Shown here in pieces: positions 39,442 to 48,245 of a stretch of 64,000 nucleotides of DNA. This DNA comes from Candidatus Poseidoniaceae archaeon. GTDB lineage: Archaea > Thermoplasmatota > Poseidoniia > Poseidoniales > Poseidoniaceae. The position numbers were made by a program, and so were the translations under genes. Each line of letters starts with the position of its first letter. The stretch's first letter is position 1. The DNA lies in assembly GCA_949372645.1 (NCBI GenBank), contig CASIAP010000004.1, positions 212,359-276,358 of the forward strand, given 5' to 3'. A model generated the notes under the pieces. It worked only from the letters and a program-made list of their open reading frames with translations. It was not told where the DNA came from and made no database searches.

Positions 39442-40188
39442 TTAGAGTTCCCTTACATCGAAGCGTTGACCTGATTGTTCCATTGAATGATTGAGTATGA
39501 GTGGGCACAATTGCAAAGCCACATCGGTTGATTGCGTGAGTTGACCAGATGTATGCAAGGATACAAAGTCAGAATGTCGGGGGAAGAGTTCTGGTTTGAC
39601 TGAACGAATGGTGAGTTGCATATCGGTATCGACAATACCAGGAGCAATAGAAATCGCACTGATGTTGAGTTCTGCACCTTCTTGGGCAATACATCGAGCC
39701 CACATATCCAAACCAGCTTTGCCAACACAGTATGCAGACCAAGATTGGACGGGGTTCAATGAAGCTCCGCTTGAAATAGTGGTAATTCTGGTCTGGTGAG
39801 TACCACCCATATGTTTCATGAGGCGCTGCGTTAAATCTTGAACTCCTATTAAATTCACTTGAATTGATGCTGACCATAAGTGAATTGGGACTTGATTCAG
39901 CGGTTGAATTGGCTCGATAGTCCCAGCATTATGAATCAGTCCTGCAATCCATGGAAAGAGGCGATTTAGTTCAGTTGCTGTTGCAGCAATGCTATCGCTG
40001 TTCGATAAATCACAAGCGAAAGCGATGGAATTCGGATGGAGCAATGTTAGTTCTGCTCCAACCTGTTCCAATTCTGTTGAGGCGCGGGCAAGGGCAACAA
40101 CAGGATGACCTTGCTTGGCAAGTTCGAGAGCAATCGCTCTACCAATCCCTTTTGAGGCTCCGGTCACAATGTAAGGTCCTTGAGTCAT
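39442..40188 (-). CDS. Short-chain dehydrogenase/reductase
   Basis: The ATG at 40188 gives 248 residues starting MTQGPYIVTGASKGIG; 22 more in-frame codons exist upstream but have no family character. The NAD(P)-binding TGASKGIG comes first, then the LIHNAG motif and catalytic Ser in TTISSGAS. YCVGK supplies the Tyr-x-x-x-Lys pair, and APGIVDTDM follows. The substrate is unknown; benzil-reductase and sepiapterin-reductase-like proteins have this compact form. It is followed downstream on the plus-coordinate side by aIF5A with a 64-base gap. Confidence 0.88.
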   Translation of the reverse strand: MTQGPYIVTGASKGIGRAIALELAKQGHPVVALARASTELEQVGAELTLLHPNSIAFACDLSNSDSIAATATELNRLFPWIAGLIHNAGTIEPIQPLNQVPIHLWSASIQVNLIGVQDLTQRLMKHMGGTHQTRITTISSGASLNPVQSWSAYCVGKAGLDMWARCIAQEGAELNISAISIAPGIVDTDMQLTIRSVKPELFPRHSDFVSLHTSGQLTQSTDVALQLCPLILNHSMEQSGQRFDVREL

Positions 40189-40294
40189 ATCACGAACGTG
40201 TTGGGCGGGCACTTCATTGTACGCCTCATCGGTAAAGAACACGATGAAGTACATTCAACGCATTAATTCTTGAGAGATGTAAACCTAATTAGGT

Positions 40295-41374
40295 CTAATT
40301 CCATGGCCTTAACAGTGGTTTCAAGTCATAAATCGCATCATCAATCTCTTGATGAATAAAATCAACTTCGAGAGAACCTAATTTGGATTCTAACTGGCGA
40401 ATAAGTTTTCTGCACCGTGAAGAATTCTTACCCGACATGGAGAATATTGCCAAAAGAAACCGATTTGCTCTTCGTTGTTGGTCATCGTTTGGTTGTTTAT
40501 CATTCTCGGTATAGTCCCCGAGTAACTCCAATACACGAATTTGATTTGGATGGATGAATCGGGCCGTAGTTATTTGTTCGACCATTCCAAGATGCACTGC
40601 ATTTCGCAATCCGGATTCCATGCCAACGATGCCTTCTGGAAAAGCATGGTTGAACACTTTCGGAATGAGATCATGACCAACCAAACGCGAACGCATATCG
40701 TTCATCATTGAATTCATTCCAAACATATTGAGAAGAACAAAGGCCGGTAAAGAAATCAATTCCACATATGCCCGAATCGCCACTCGGCCGAGAAGTCGAA
40801 CCCACAAACGACGTAAAATCATCTTGAAAACGGTCACACTCGCAATGATTCGCAATTTCTTGAGTGCTTTACGAATGAGAAGTCCAACCTTTCCGATTTT
40901 GGCCAAAGGGTCAATTCCAAACATCGTACCATGAAATCCAGGAGCACCTAAAGCTGCATGAACAAGCCAATGTGGAATTGAGTTTTCAAGTTCAACTTGC
41001 TCAAGTTCTTCTTGAGGTATGTCGAGGATTTTTGCCATTCGTGCAGCAGTACTCAACGAGTCACGATAGATAAAAATAAGTTCAAGGCCGGTGGTTAAGC
41101 TGCTTATGAAAATAAGAATGATGATAAAACCCCAGCCACTCAACCCTTCTGCCCCTTCCCACCCTTGGAGAAAAAGAGCGACAGCAATAACGACAAAGCC
41201 GGAAAGTAAACCAAAAAGACCTGCACGAAATACTGCGAGTCGAGACAAAAGGTCGAGCCGCCTGTCTGCCTCTTTCCGGTCTAAAATCGGTTGCTCAGAT
41301 GAAGAAACAATTGTTGAAAGAAACCGTCCAATCGCCCAAAATTGTAAGGTGTCTTTGAGACTCAAACGTCCCAC
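40295..41374 (-). CDS. Hypothetical membrane protein with two N-terminal helices
   Basis: This 359-residue protein has two adjacent hydrophobic segments (about 47-70 and 80-101). A largely alpha-helical, basic and amphipathic region follows (LIRKALKKLRIIASVTVFKM), with a further hydrophobic patch near 205-220. The C-terminal 60 residues are charged (SRCRKLIRQLESKLGS). No domain was recognised with confidence. It stops upstream of SDR by about 100 bases and begins 2 bases after the stop of the 3-hydroxyacyl-CoA dehydrogenase gene, so co-transcription with that gene is likely. Confidence 0.7.
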   Translation of the reverse strand: MGRLSLKDTLQFWAIGRFLSTIVSSSEQPILDRKEADRRLDLLSRLAVFRAGLFGLLSGFVVIAVALFLQGWEGAEGLSGWGFIIILIFISSLTTGLELIFIYRDSLSTAARMAKILDIPQEELEQVELENSIPHWLVHAALGAPGFHGTMFGIDPLAKIGKVGLLIRKALKKLRIIASVTVFKMILRRLWVRLLGRVAIRAYVELISLPAFVLLNMFGMNSMMNDMRSRLVGHDLIPKVFNHAFPEGIVGMESGLRNAVHLGMVEQITTARFIHPNQIRVLELLGDYTENDKQPNDDQQRRANRFLLAIFSMSGKNSSRCRKLIRQLESKLGSLEVDFIHQEIDDAIYDLKPLLRPWN

Positions 41375-41376
41375 GC

Positions 41377-42225
41377 TCAGTATGAAAAGAAACCTTGACC
41401 GGTTTTACGACCGAGTTTACCATCAGCAACCATTTGCATGAGAAGTGGAGCAGGTGCGTATTTATCATCGCCCATGCCTTCGTGTAAGACATTCATAATA
41501 TGGAGAACTGTGTCTAACCCGATGAGGTCACAAAGTGCTAATGGTCCAATAGGATGATTCATTCCGAGTTTCATGATACCATCAATTGCTTCAGGTTGTG
41601 CAACGCCTTCTTGGAGTGTTAATATTGCTTCATTGAGCATTGGGCAGAGAATACGGTTCGATACAAAACCAGGTGAATCATTGCATGAAAGAGCGGTTTT
41701 ACCCATCTGTTCTGATGCTGCAATAACTGCCGCATTGGTCTGCTCGCTGGTTTCTTTACCGTTGATAATTTCAACCAACTTCATGATTGGAACTGGGTTC
41801 ATAAAATGCATCCCGATGACTTTGTCTGGACGATTGGTAGCATCTGCAATCGTTGAAATGGAAATAGATGATGTATTGGATGCAAGAATAGTCTCCGGTT
41901 TACACAGAGCATCAAGTTCTTGAAAAATACTGACCTTAAGATCGAGGATTTCAGGGACTGCTTCAATGACAAGGTCACAATCTGCACATACTGAACGGTC
42001 GATGGAAAGAGAGATTCGAGCACGTGAGGCATCTGCATCTTCTTGTGTCATTCTTTCCTTCAAAACAAGTTTGGCAAGAGACTTCTCGATTGCAGCAATC
42101 CCTCTATCGACGTATTCTTGTTGAATATCAATCATGGTCACATGGTAACCAGCACAAGCAGCAACTTGTGTGATTCCATTTCCCATTTGTCCGGCTCCGA
42201 GAACTGCAATTTTGCTGATGCCCAT
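41377..42225 (-). CDS. hbd: 3-hydroxybutyryl-CoA (3-hydroxyacyl-CoA) dehydrogenase
   Basis: The ATG at 42225 gives 282 residues; a GTG three codons earlier is possible. The N-terminal Rossmann domain has KIAVLGAGQMGNGI. Catalytic and signature elements are LASNTSSIS, GMHFMNPVPIMKLVE with the catalytic His, and CNDSPGFVSNRI. The C-terminal helical dimer domain ends GRKTGQGFFSY. It interconverts acetoacetyl-CoA and 3-hydroxybutyryl-CoA with NAD(P). With the acyl-CoA dehydrogenase at 43.8-45.0 kb it suggests fatty-acid or short acyl-CoA oxidation; the two are not in one operon. The length is typical of the stand-alone form. Confidence 0.95.
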   Translation of the reverse strand: MGISKIAVLGAGQMGNGITQVAACAGYHVTMIDIQQEYVDRGIAAIEKSLAKLVLKERMTQEDADASRARISLSIDRSVCADCDLVIEAVPEILDLKVSIFQELDALCKPETILASNTSSISISTIADATNRPDKVIGMHFMNPVPIMKLVEIINGKETSEQTNAAVIAASEQMGKTALSCNDSPGFVSNRILCPMLNEAILTLQEGVAQPEAIDGIMKLGMNHPIGPLALCDLIGLDTVLHIMNVLHEGMGDDKYAPAPLLMQMVADGKLGRKTGQGFFSY

Positions 42226-42389
42226 TTGACTCACTCATCCATGCCAATAGGAATTGATTGATGAACCTGCCCAAGGGTTCACTTGTTGGTAATGTCAATT
42301 ACCTGAACATCTTTAATGAAGTTGCACGTCTCCAAGAGAGGATTCTGGAAGTTGAATTAATTCAAAGAGAATGAAGATAATTCTCAACG

Positions 42390-42458
42390 GCTACGCTGTG
42401 CAAATACGGTATGCTACGCTGTGCAAATACGGTATGCTACGCTGTGCAAATACGGTAT
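42390..42458. repeat. Three perfect tandem copies of a 23-bp unit beside tRNA-Gln
   Basis: Units at 42390-42412, 42413-42435 and 42436-42458 are identical. Each starts GCTACGCTGTGC and ends in the odd palindrome ATAC-G-GTAT. The array begins 6 bases beyond the 3' end of the minus-strand tRNA-Gln, so it would lie in the tRNA trailer or terminator region. No copy resembles the tRNA itself. Confidence 0.95.
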
Positions 42459-42464
42459 TAGAGG

Positions 42465-42537
42465 TAGCCCGACTCGGATTTGAACCGAGGTCAACGGGAC
42501 CAAAACCCGTTATGATGGACCCCTACACTATCGGGCT
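42465..42537 (-). tRNA. tRNA-Gln (anticodon TTG)
   Basis: The minus strand folds into a cloverleaf. The acceptor stem AGCCCGA pairs with TCGGGCT. An anticodon stem ACGGG/CCCGT encloses the loop TTTTGGT with anticodon TTG. The T-arm CTCGG/CCGAG carries the TTCAAAT loop. The discriminator base is A and CCA is not encoded. No intron was seen. It would read CAA, and CAG by wobble. Confidence 0.95.
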
Positions 42538-42598
42538 ATGTTACACAGGCGGTAGACTCACCCTTTTGTTTTTGTCGGAACTTCATTATCAAAAAGAT

Positions 42599-43090
42599 TC
42601 AACTTAAGAGGCTTTTCAAAACCTCATCATCGATGCGCAGTCGAGCGCTTTCGATGAACTCATCTAAGGAGATTTCAAACTTGGTCTGATAAATATCGGC
42701 TTGAAGTGCCATGTCCAATTTATCGAGTTGTTTGACGAATTTCGCCTCGGGTGTTTCGCCTTGCTCATACTCCTCAAACAAGCCAACCCATTCCGGTGCC
42801 ATTTCAGTCATAGCCCTCAACTCGTCTTGCGCTTTATTCGAAGTATCATCGTGTGGGGTGAGATCACCTACTCGGACTTCAGGGATATCATGAACAATGC
42901 ACAATGAAAGGACTCGAGCTAAATCCAATTCCTTTGGAGCGAGTTTGAGTGCCAACATCGACATACCCCAGGAATGGGCAGCAACAGATTCAGGTGATTC
43001 AATACCTGCTCGAACCCATCCTGCACGGAGAACATCTTTCAGCCCAAGTATCTCTTTGAGTTCGTCTCGCATGGTTAGGCCATGAGACAA
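42599..43090 (-). CDS. HD-domain 5'-deoxynucleotidase-like protein (HDDC2/YfbR type)
   Basis: This 163-residue protein has the HD-superfamily metal ligands in order: His in ESVAAHSWG, His-Asp in CIVHDIPEVRVGD and the final Asp in KQLDKLDMALQA. The size and the ESVAAHSWGM motif fit the HDDC2/YfbR branch, which dephosphorylates deoxynucleoside 5'-monophosphates. Substrate assignment is by family. An ATG at residue 7 is an alternative start. It is divergent from alkA, with 32 bases between start codons, next to a DNA-repair enzyme, which suits a nucleotide-housekeeping role. Confidence 0.85.
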   Translation of the reverse strand: MSHGLTMRDELKEILGLKDVLRAGWVRAGIESPESVAAHSWGMSMLALKLAPKELDLARVLSLCIVHDIPEVRVGDLTPHDDTSNKAQDELRAMTEMAPEWVGLFEEYEQGETPEAKFVKQLDKLDMALQADIYQTKFEISLDEFIESARLRIDDEVLKSLLS

Positions 43091-43122
43091 GCCCTCAAAA
43101 CCTCAACGCCTTCTCTCAGCCT

Positions 43123-43734
43123 ATGGAGACCGGTAAGCCGACATGGTGGGATGAAGCCAATATATTCCTTTCACAAGATGAAGTTATTGGACCAGTGGTG
43201 CGTTTGTATCCAAATGAAAGTCTTGTGGGAAAAGGAAATCTCTTCTCAACATTGATTCGTTCAATCGTTGGTCAACAAATTTCGGTTATCGCTGCAGATG
43301 CTGTTTGGGGAAGGTTAGTCGAACTGATTGGAGAAGTCACACCTGAAGCAATACGACTTTTCACGCCAGAAGAATTAGCACAATGCGGTCTCTCCCGACC
43401 TAAATCAAGTTACATTCACGGCCTTGCACTGGAATCGACCTCGTTAATGCTTGATGATTGGAGTGAACATACAAATGCTGAACTGATCAAACACTTTTCT
43501 TCATTTCGGGGAATTGGACCTTGGACCTCTGAAATGATTCTCATTTTTACATTGATGAAGCCAGATGTCTTCAGTATCGGAGATATTGGCTTGATTCGGG
43601 CTGTTCAACAGTTAGCTCCAGAAGCCGATACGAAAGAAAAGGTACTGGAAATTTCCAAGCGCTGGGCTCCGTATAGAACTGCAGCGTGTTGGTATCTCTG
43701 GCGGATGCTTGATCCAGTTCCCGTTGAATACTAA
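43123..43734 (+). CDS. alkA: DNA-3-methyladenine glycosylase, AlkA-type HhH-GPD
   Basis: This 203-residue protein has the HhH-GPD fold. SIVGQQISVIAADAVWGRL is the conserved helix of the family. The helix-hairpin-helix is FRGIGPWTSEMIL, and the catalytic Asp154 lies in FSIGDIGLIRAV. It removes alkylated purines in base-excision repair. It is shorter than E. coli AlkA because the N-terminal beta domain is missing, as in the compact MAG-like branch. There is no iron-sulfur cluster motif at the C-terminus. Confidence 0.92.
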   Translation: METGKPTWWDEANIFLSQDEVIGPVVRLYPNESLVGKGNLFSTLIRSIVGQQISVIAADAVWGRLVELIGEVTPEAIRLFTPEELAQCGLSRPKSSYIHGLALESTSLMLDDWSEHTNAELIKHFSSFRGIGPWTSEMILIFTLMKPDVFSIGDIGLIRAVQQLAPEADTKEKVLEISKRWAPYRTAACWYLWRMLDPVPVEY

Positions 43735-43765
43735 TTCAAGCTTGTGTTAGATACCCGACAGAAAT

Positions 43766-43785
43766 ATTTGGAAAGAATTCCAAAT
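43766..43785. terminator. Perfect 8-bp hairpin between convergent genes
   Basis: Arms ATTTGGAA and TTCCAAAT flank an AGAA tetraloop in the 71-base gap between the ends of alkA and the acyl-CoA dehydrogenase gene. The position suits a bidirectional 3'-end structure. There is no strong T-run directly after it, so it may act as an RNA-stability element rather than a classical terminator. Confidence 0.4.
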
Positions 43786-43805
43786 CAAACACGTTGTATT
43801 AAAAA

Positions 43806-44999
43806 TCAACGAGTAATAGCATCTGGATTTTTCGAAAGGTCACGGGTAATGTTCTTGTGATGCGATTCGATTGTTCCGCCGCCAATTTCTAAGAGTTTTG
43901 AATCTCTCCAAAGACGTTCGACGTTGTATTCACCAACATAGCCATAGCCACCCATGACTTGCATGGCTGAGTCTGCGATTTCTTTTGCTGCGGTTGCTGC
44001 AAACAACTTGACACCGTCAGAATCGAGTCGATGACCTGGTTTTCCGAGTGTCATATGGAGCGCTGTGTCGTAGATGTAAGCACGCATTGCACGGTATTTT
44101 GCCCATGATTCTCCAATGTAGCGTTGCATTTGTCCGAAATCACGGATTTGTGATTTGAATGCAGTTCGTTCGGTAGCATATCGATTCATGTCTTCGAGTG
44201 AACGACGAGAAATACCCAATGCCATGGCAGCAAGCGTCAAGCGTTCAACTTCTAAATTCCCCATCATGTGAAGAAGTGATTCCCCTGGAGCACCAACAAG
44301 GTTTGCTGCTGGAACAATGCAATCTTCGAAGACGAGTTCTGCTGTATTTGATGCACGCATGCCGGTTTTATCCATTATTTTCTGACCAACACTGTAGCCA
44401 ACCATTCCGGCCTCGACAAGGAACGTCGACATTTGGACACGTCCTTTGTCATCAGTTCCTGTTTTGACATAAACCCAAACAACATCAGCGGGAGTTCCTG
44501 CTTCATCGAGACAACCGTTGGTAATCCACATCTTTCGACCATTCAGCAACCATGTTCCATCATCTTGTTCAACAGCAGTGGTTGATAATCCAAGTACGTC
44601 GGTACCAGCATCCGGTTCAGACATGGCCATAGCACCAATCCATTCACCAGAGCAAACAAGAGGAAGCATACGTGCTTTTTGTTCTTCATTACCGTTGAAA
44701 GACAGATTATTGACGAACAGCATTGAATGAGCGAGGTATGCAAGAGCAAATCCAGGGTCAGAGGCCGAGAGTTCTTCATGAACGATTGCACAAGCGGTCG
44801 CATCAAGTCCTGCGCCACCGTATTTCTCATCAGCACTGATTCCTAAAAGACCAAGTTCACCCATCGAACGAAGTAAGGTCAAATTGAACTTTTCTTCACG
44901 ATCGTGAAGGAGAGCTTGAGGTTCAACATGTTCCTTGGTCCAGTCTCGAACCATCTCACGTAGCATTGCGTGTTCTTCACTAGGATTCCCTATATCCAT
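43806..44999 (-). CDS. Acyl-CoA dehydrogenase
   Basis: The ATG at 44999 gives 397 residues beginning MDIGNPSEEHAML; 13 upstream in-frame codons were not used. The three-part fold is visible. An N-terminal helical part has EKYGGAGLDATACAIVHEEL. The flavin-contact strand region follows, with AMSEPDAGTDVLGL and RKMWITNG. The C-terminal helices include QVMGGYGYVGEYNVERLWRD and then LLEIGGGTIESHHKNI. It is an FAD enzyme forming the 2,3-double bond of acyl-CoA; the chain-length class cannot be fixed. It fits the fatty- or branched-acid breakdown suggested by the 3-hydroxyacyl-CoA dehydrogenase gene. Confidence 0.94.
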   Translation of the reverse strand: MDIGNPSEEHAMLREMVRDWTKEHVEPQALLHDREEKFNLTLLRSMGELGLLGISADEKYGGAGLDATACAIVHEELSASDPGFALAYLAHSMLFVNNLSFNGNEEQKARMLPLVCSGEWIGAMAMSEPDAGTDVLGLSTTAVEQDDGTWLLNGRKMWITNGCLDEAGTPADVVWVYVKTGTDDKGRVQMSTFLVEAGMVGYSVGQKIMDKTGMRASNTAELVFEDCIVPAANLVGAPGESLLHMMGNLEVERLTLAAMALGISRRSLEDMNRYATERTAFKSQIRDFGQMQRYIGESWAKYRAMRAYIYDTALHMTLGKPGHRLDSDGVKLFAATAAKEIADSAMQVMGGYGYVGEYNVERLWRDSKLLEIGGGTIESHHKNITRDLSKNPDAITR

Positions 45000-45059
45000 G
45001 GTCTCACCCACTTTGCGGGCGAGATTCTCCTTTTTCACCCTTTGTTGTAATTTGGGTCA

Positions 45060-45563
45060 TCATCGGTTGAACATACTGCGGCGTTTTCGACGCTTTACAG
45101 TGGTACTCGATTGATGCCGAGCAGAGCTCTGGACTTCATTTTCCGAACCGACGGCGGGTCGTGATCGTGTTGCTTGAGGAGGGCCTCGCATGGATCGCCT
45201 GCGTTGTGGAGGGCCAGGCTGCTTTTTGACTCGGCGAACTCGGCGAACTGTTGATTCATTCAAGGAAACCTTTCGTGCTCGTTGTCCAACATGCTGAAGA
45301 TGACCGTTTGAGACTTGAGTGGCATTGGACTGAGTATGAAGCCCAGCGTTTTTGAGAACATTTTGTGCACGTTGCCGAGGTGTAGTAATCCGAACTTCAT
45401 CGACGATTCTTTTGGTAAGGTGGGCGAGAGTCTGGTCGTCCTTTATTTGTGGTGCTTTTCGTACATCGATGTGGAGTTCACCATCTTTTTTTGGCTCATC
45501 ATCAATCAATCCCAAAAGGAAATTCTTGCTCAAAGCATCCTGCTTTCGCTCAACCATACGCAT
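45060..45563 (-). CDS. Hypothetical protein with strongly basic C-terminal tail
   Basis: The ATG at 45563 gives 167 residues; the frame opens 3 codons earlier at a TTG. The first 75 residues are mixed-charge and probably helical (IKDDQTLAHLTKRIVDEVRI). The remaining half is low-complexity and rich in Arg, Ser, Gln and Pro, with RRVRRVKKQPGPPQRRR and KRRKRRSMFNR. The tail looks disordered and suited to nucleic-acid or ribosome contact, which is inference. No family was recognised. It lies 60 bases upstream of the acyl-CoA dehydrogenase on the same strand. Confidence 0.6.
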   Translation of the reverse strand: MRMVERKQDALSKNFLLGLIDDEPKKDGELHIDVRKAPQIKDDQTLAHLTKRIVDEVRITTPRQRAQNVLKNAGLHTQSNATQVSNGHLQHVGQRARKVSLNESTVRRVRRVKKQPGPPQRRRSMRGPPQATRSRPAVGSENEVQSSARHQSSTTVKRRKRRSMFNR

Positions 45564-45654
45564 CCCATCCAATTAACATCCTCGCTGGTGCTGGTATGAA
45601 GTTTCCCCGGCATTACAAGCCAAAAATAGCGTTTTTGCTGGTCAATTATACTCT

Positions 45655-46794
45655 TCAATCCTCGATTGTGATGGATTTTCGGGAATAGCCATCAACTCTT
45701 TCAATATGGCGAGCAGCATTCGGATACTTTTCACCCCAAGGCCTTGTTGCAGACCTGAACATCAATTTCATTATTGCCAAATAACCCTTGATCATTCTTC
45801 CTGTAAATTTGAATCCACTCCCCATCGAACGGAATGGGTGCCTAAGAATTGACCAAATTGAGCGCAGAGGGTGGCGAAGGAATCGGAGTGGATTTTTTTT
45901 TCCTTCAAATGGATACTTTAGTTGCTCGGCCATAGTCATCGGAACGAGTTCATCAACGCCATAAATTTGTGGCCTTCTATCACCCTTTGGCATGAAGTAA
46001 GTACCGAATAACATATCCCACAGAGGTAAGAATGTTGAATAATTTGACCATATGGCATCATCCTCATTTGAGTGATGCCAGTGATGGAATTCTGGCGTCA
46101 TAATGAGCCGGTGGAATATCTTAAATCTGAAGCGTACATTGGCATGTAAGAATAATCCAAAAACAATTTGGAAGATCGCAAGAAACCCAACTTGTTCATT
46201 TGGGAAACCCGCTGCGATAAGGAAAAATATTGCAGGTACAATCAATGTTCCATCGAATGGGTGACCTCTAAAACCAGAAACCCAATCCATATGTTCGGTG
46301 GAGTGGTGAATGGAATGAAATTTCCATAGTATTGGAATTTCGTGATAGAATCTATGAGCCCAATAAGTCGTCATATCGAATAATAAAATACCAACAATTA
46401 ATTTGTATTGACTCGGAATCATTGCCACATAGGGTGCAATTAACAATCCAGGTATCCATGCCAAAGAAACTATTCCTACAAAAATGCCAACTGTAAGCGC
46501 GATAATATTGAGAAATGGTGCAGCCATTGCATAACCGATGTCTAAATCCAAATGTGGACGTTTGAATCCTTGATGCTTCTGGCGAGGGAATAATCTTTCA
46601 AATGGAACGACAACAATGAACAAGAAAATTACTAGAGTAACACCTTCAAGTGAAATAAATACACCAGAACCGATAATTATTGTCGCCAGTAAACGCAAAA
46701 ATATGGCTTTTTTCCAACCACCAACCGGTGGTAAAGTAGGAGCGGCGGGAACATCATCAAAGTTTAGAGGTGAAGAAGAATTTTCCTCATCCAT
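45655..46794 (-). CDS. Sterol desaturase / fatty acid hydroxylase family membrane enzyme
   Basis: This 379-residue protein has four to five membrane segments and the di-iron histidine boxes of the family: HRFYHE, then HSIHHSTEHMDWVSGFRGHP, then HHWHHSNEDD. The family uses oxygen to hydroxylate or desaturate lipids such as sterols, carotenoids or fatty chains. The substrate in an archaeon is uncertain; isoprenoid or carotenoid lipids are possible. A GTP-like Lys/Arg-rich C-terminus (about residues 300-360) looks membrane-peripheral. A good TATA-like box lies 26 bases upstream of the start. Confidence 0.85.
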   Translation of the reverse strand: MDEENSSSPLNFDDVPAAPTLPPVGGWKKAIFLRLLATIIIGSGVFISLEGVTLVIFLFIVVVPFERLFPRQKHQGFKRPHLDLDIGYAMAAPFLNIIALTVGIFVGIVSLAWIPGLLIAPYVAMIPSQYKLIVGILLFDMTTYWAHRFYHEIPILWKFHSIHHSTEHMDWVSGFRGHPFDGTLIVPAIFFLIAAGFPNEQVGFLAIFQIVFGLFLHANVRFRFKIFHRLIMTPEFHHWHHSNEDDAIWSNYSTFLPLWDMLFGTYFMPKGDRRPQIYGVDELVPMTMAEQLKYPFEGKKNPLRFLRHPLRSIWSILRHPFRSMGSGFKFTGRMIKGYLAIMKLMFRSATRPWGEKYPNAARHIERVDGYSRKSITIED

Positions 46795-46816
46795 AGAGTA
46801 GACTTGAAGCGGGCAG

Positions 46817-46826
46817 TTATATTATT
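46817..46826 (-). promoter_or_regulatory. TATA-like box for the fatty acid hydroxylase gene
   Basis: On the minus strand the element reads AATAATATAA, centred about 26 bases before the ATG at 46794. That is the distance expected if transcription starts at the start codon. Confidence 0.5.
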
Positions 46827-46839
46827 TGGCCTTCCGAGT

Positions 46840-47016
46840 TCATTTACCTTCAGAAATGATTTCAAGGTATTCTTTGTAGTCAGTCTCATTCTCAAATTCA
46901 AGAGGAATGACCATCAATTCTAAACAATCTTGGCATTGATAACGTTGACCAGTCATGAAACCAACATAGGGGTAGACTCGGATTCCATGGCAAGCAATAC
47001 AGACTCGGAACGACAT
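46840..47016 (-). CDS. Small zinc-ribbon protein (58 residues)
   Basis: The minus-strand ATG at 47014-47016 opens MSFRVCIACHGIRVYP and continues to a TGA at 46840-46842, 58 residues in all. Two CxxC pairs, CIAC (6-9) and CQDC (28-31), are spaced 18 residues apart, as in small zinc ribbons. The C-terminal half is acidic and ends KEYLEIISEGK. A TATA-like ATTAT element lies near 47044-47050. It is too short for many gene callers. No more specific family was recognised; it may be a nucleic-acid or partner-binding knuckle. Confidence 0.6.
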   Translation of the reverse strand: MSFRVCIACHGIRVYPYVGFMTGQRYQCQDCLELMVIPLEFENETDYKEYLEIISEGK

Positions 47017-47069
47017 AAGAACAATCTCTGCTCATGTTGGGGGATAATAAGTATGTGTTTGAAATCCGT

Positions 47070-48197
47070 TCATTGACGATTAAGTTCAAGTCCGGTTACC
47101 CTCAGTAAATCTTCAGTCGCAAATCCATCGGGTAATGCAACGGATGCCCGGCTTAAATGTGTGATATTATGATGGTGCGATGTCGAAGTTGAGGAGTGGC
47201 CATTTGAATCAGTATGCATCGAAGTGGTTGTGTAGCATGTTAAAGCAGAGCCTGAGTCCAAGGGAATCGTAGTCTTTCGTTTTCTTGGCTTATTCATCCA
47301 ACTCGTGGAGATGATGAGTGTGTTTTCAGTTCCAAGATGTTCAATGTAAGTCCTTCCAGATGAAAACACATACACGACTAGTGCAAAGAGAATGTAGTAC
47401 ATGATGGCGGCGACTTTAGCAAGGAGACGAATACCGGAACCATCCTCTTCACTTTCTTCTGAGAGCGTTCCATCTTCGTTATAGGTATGCAGTGAAATCA
47501 TTTGGTAACGGGATGAATCTTCTGAATATTGAAGTAAGTCGATCGAACCAAACGTAATTCCATTTGGATACAAGTATACTGCACTTCCGTTGAACGGAAG
47601 GACTTGCTCGATACTTTCGTTTACTGGGAATTTTGGGGTTTCGTAACACCATTGTGGGAGAATAATACTTGCTTCTATTTGCGTAACTTCGGTCATAGAA
47701 GTGTTCTCAAAGGGTGATTTGGTAACAACACGCACACAATCCCACGTGTAGCCTTGATCAGAATCCATATCGTCGTAAGCAAAACCGATTACGCCTCCAT
47801 CACCAATTATTTCCCAACGAAGTATTTCCAAATAGCCCTCAGTGTAGGTGACAGATACATGATTCCCACTGGAAGAGTAGATAAGATTTGATGATTCAGA
47901 GCCATCGACACAATGCAATTTTTCGTCTTCAAGATATTCAAAAGTCCCAAAACACAAATCTTCTCGACCACCGATAATGCCCAGCCCAGCCAAACCAAAA
48001 GGCGCAGTAAGAAGGAATATGCAGAAGACGACGAGCAACAAGCTTCCATTGGAATATCTCCTGGAAGAGATTTCTTGATGCGGCCGTGATTCATAAATCA
48101 GTTTGTCCTCGACCTCGTTATTGGAAACTGGTGTATCGTTAACTTCTGGGACTTCTGCTTTTTCAACAGATTCCCAAAAGTTCGCCGACTCTACCAT
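47070..48197 (-). CDS. Hypothetical two-span membrane protein with extracytoplasmic domain
   Basis: This 375-residue protein has membrane segments near 52-76 and 262-282. They enclose a polar domain of about 185 residues, probably outside, with four cysteines (DLCFGTFEY, KLHCVDG, WDCVRVV, QWCYETP) that could form disulfides. The cytosolic C-terminus has a Ser/Thr/His-rich stretch (STSTSHHHNITH). No family was recognised. A TATA-like box sits 24-25 bases upstream of the start. It is on the same strand as selO but has its own promoter signal. Confidence 0.7.
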   Translation of the reverse strand: MVESANFWESVEKAEVPEVNDTPVSNNEVEDKLIYESRPHQEISSRRYSNGSLLLVVFCIFLLTAPFGLAGLGIIGGREDLCFGTFEYLEDEKLHCVDGSESSNLIYSSSGNHVSVTYTEGYLEILRWEIIGDGGVIGFAYDDMDSDQGYTWDCVRVVTKSPFENTSMTEVTQIEASIILPQWCYETPKFPVNESIEQVLPFNGSAVYLYPNGITFGSIDLLQYSEDSSRYQMISLHTYNEDGTLSEESEEDGSGIRLLAKVAAIMYYILFALVVYVFSSGRTYIEHLGTENTLIISTSWMNKPRKRKTTIPLDSGSALTCYTTTSMHTDSNGHSSTSTSHHHNITHLSRASVALPDGFATEDLLRVTGLELNRQ

Positions 48198-48216
48198 GTC
48201 AAATCCTCAAGAGTCA

Positions 48217-48223
48217 AGTATAC
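48217..48223 (-). promoter_or_regulatory. TATA-like box for the two-span membrane protein gene
   Basis: On the minus strand TTTGTATACTTG is centred about 24 bases before the ATG at 48197, which suggests a leaderless transcript. Confidence 0.45.
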
Positions 48224-48245
48224 AAAGATGTTACCGGAATAAATC

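Noticed and set aside
42390..42458. Possible CRISPR array
   Set aside because: The three 23-bp units are directly adjacent with no spacers, and no cas genes are present.
42371..42607. Plus-strand open frame covering the tandem repeats and tRNA-Gln
   Set aside because: It is read through the tRNA gene antisense and through the 23-bp repeat, with no domain or composition of a real protein.
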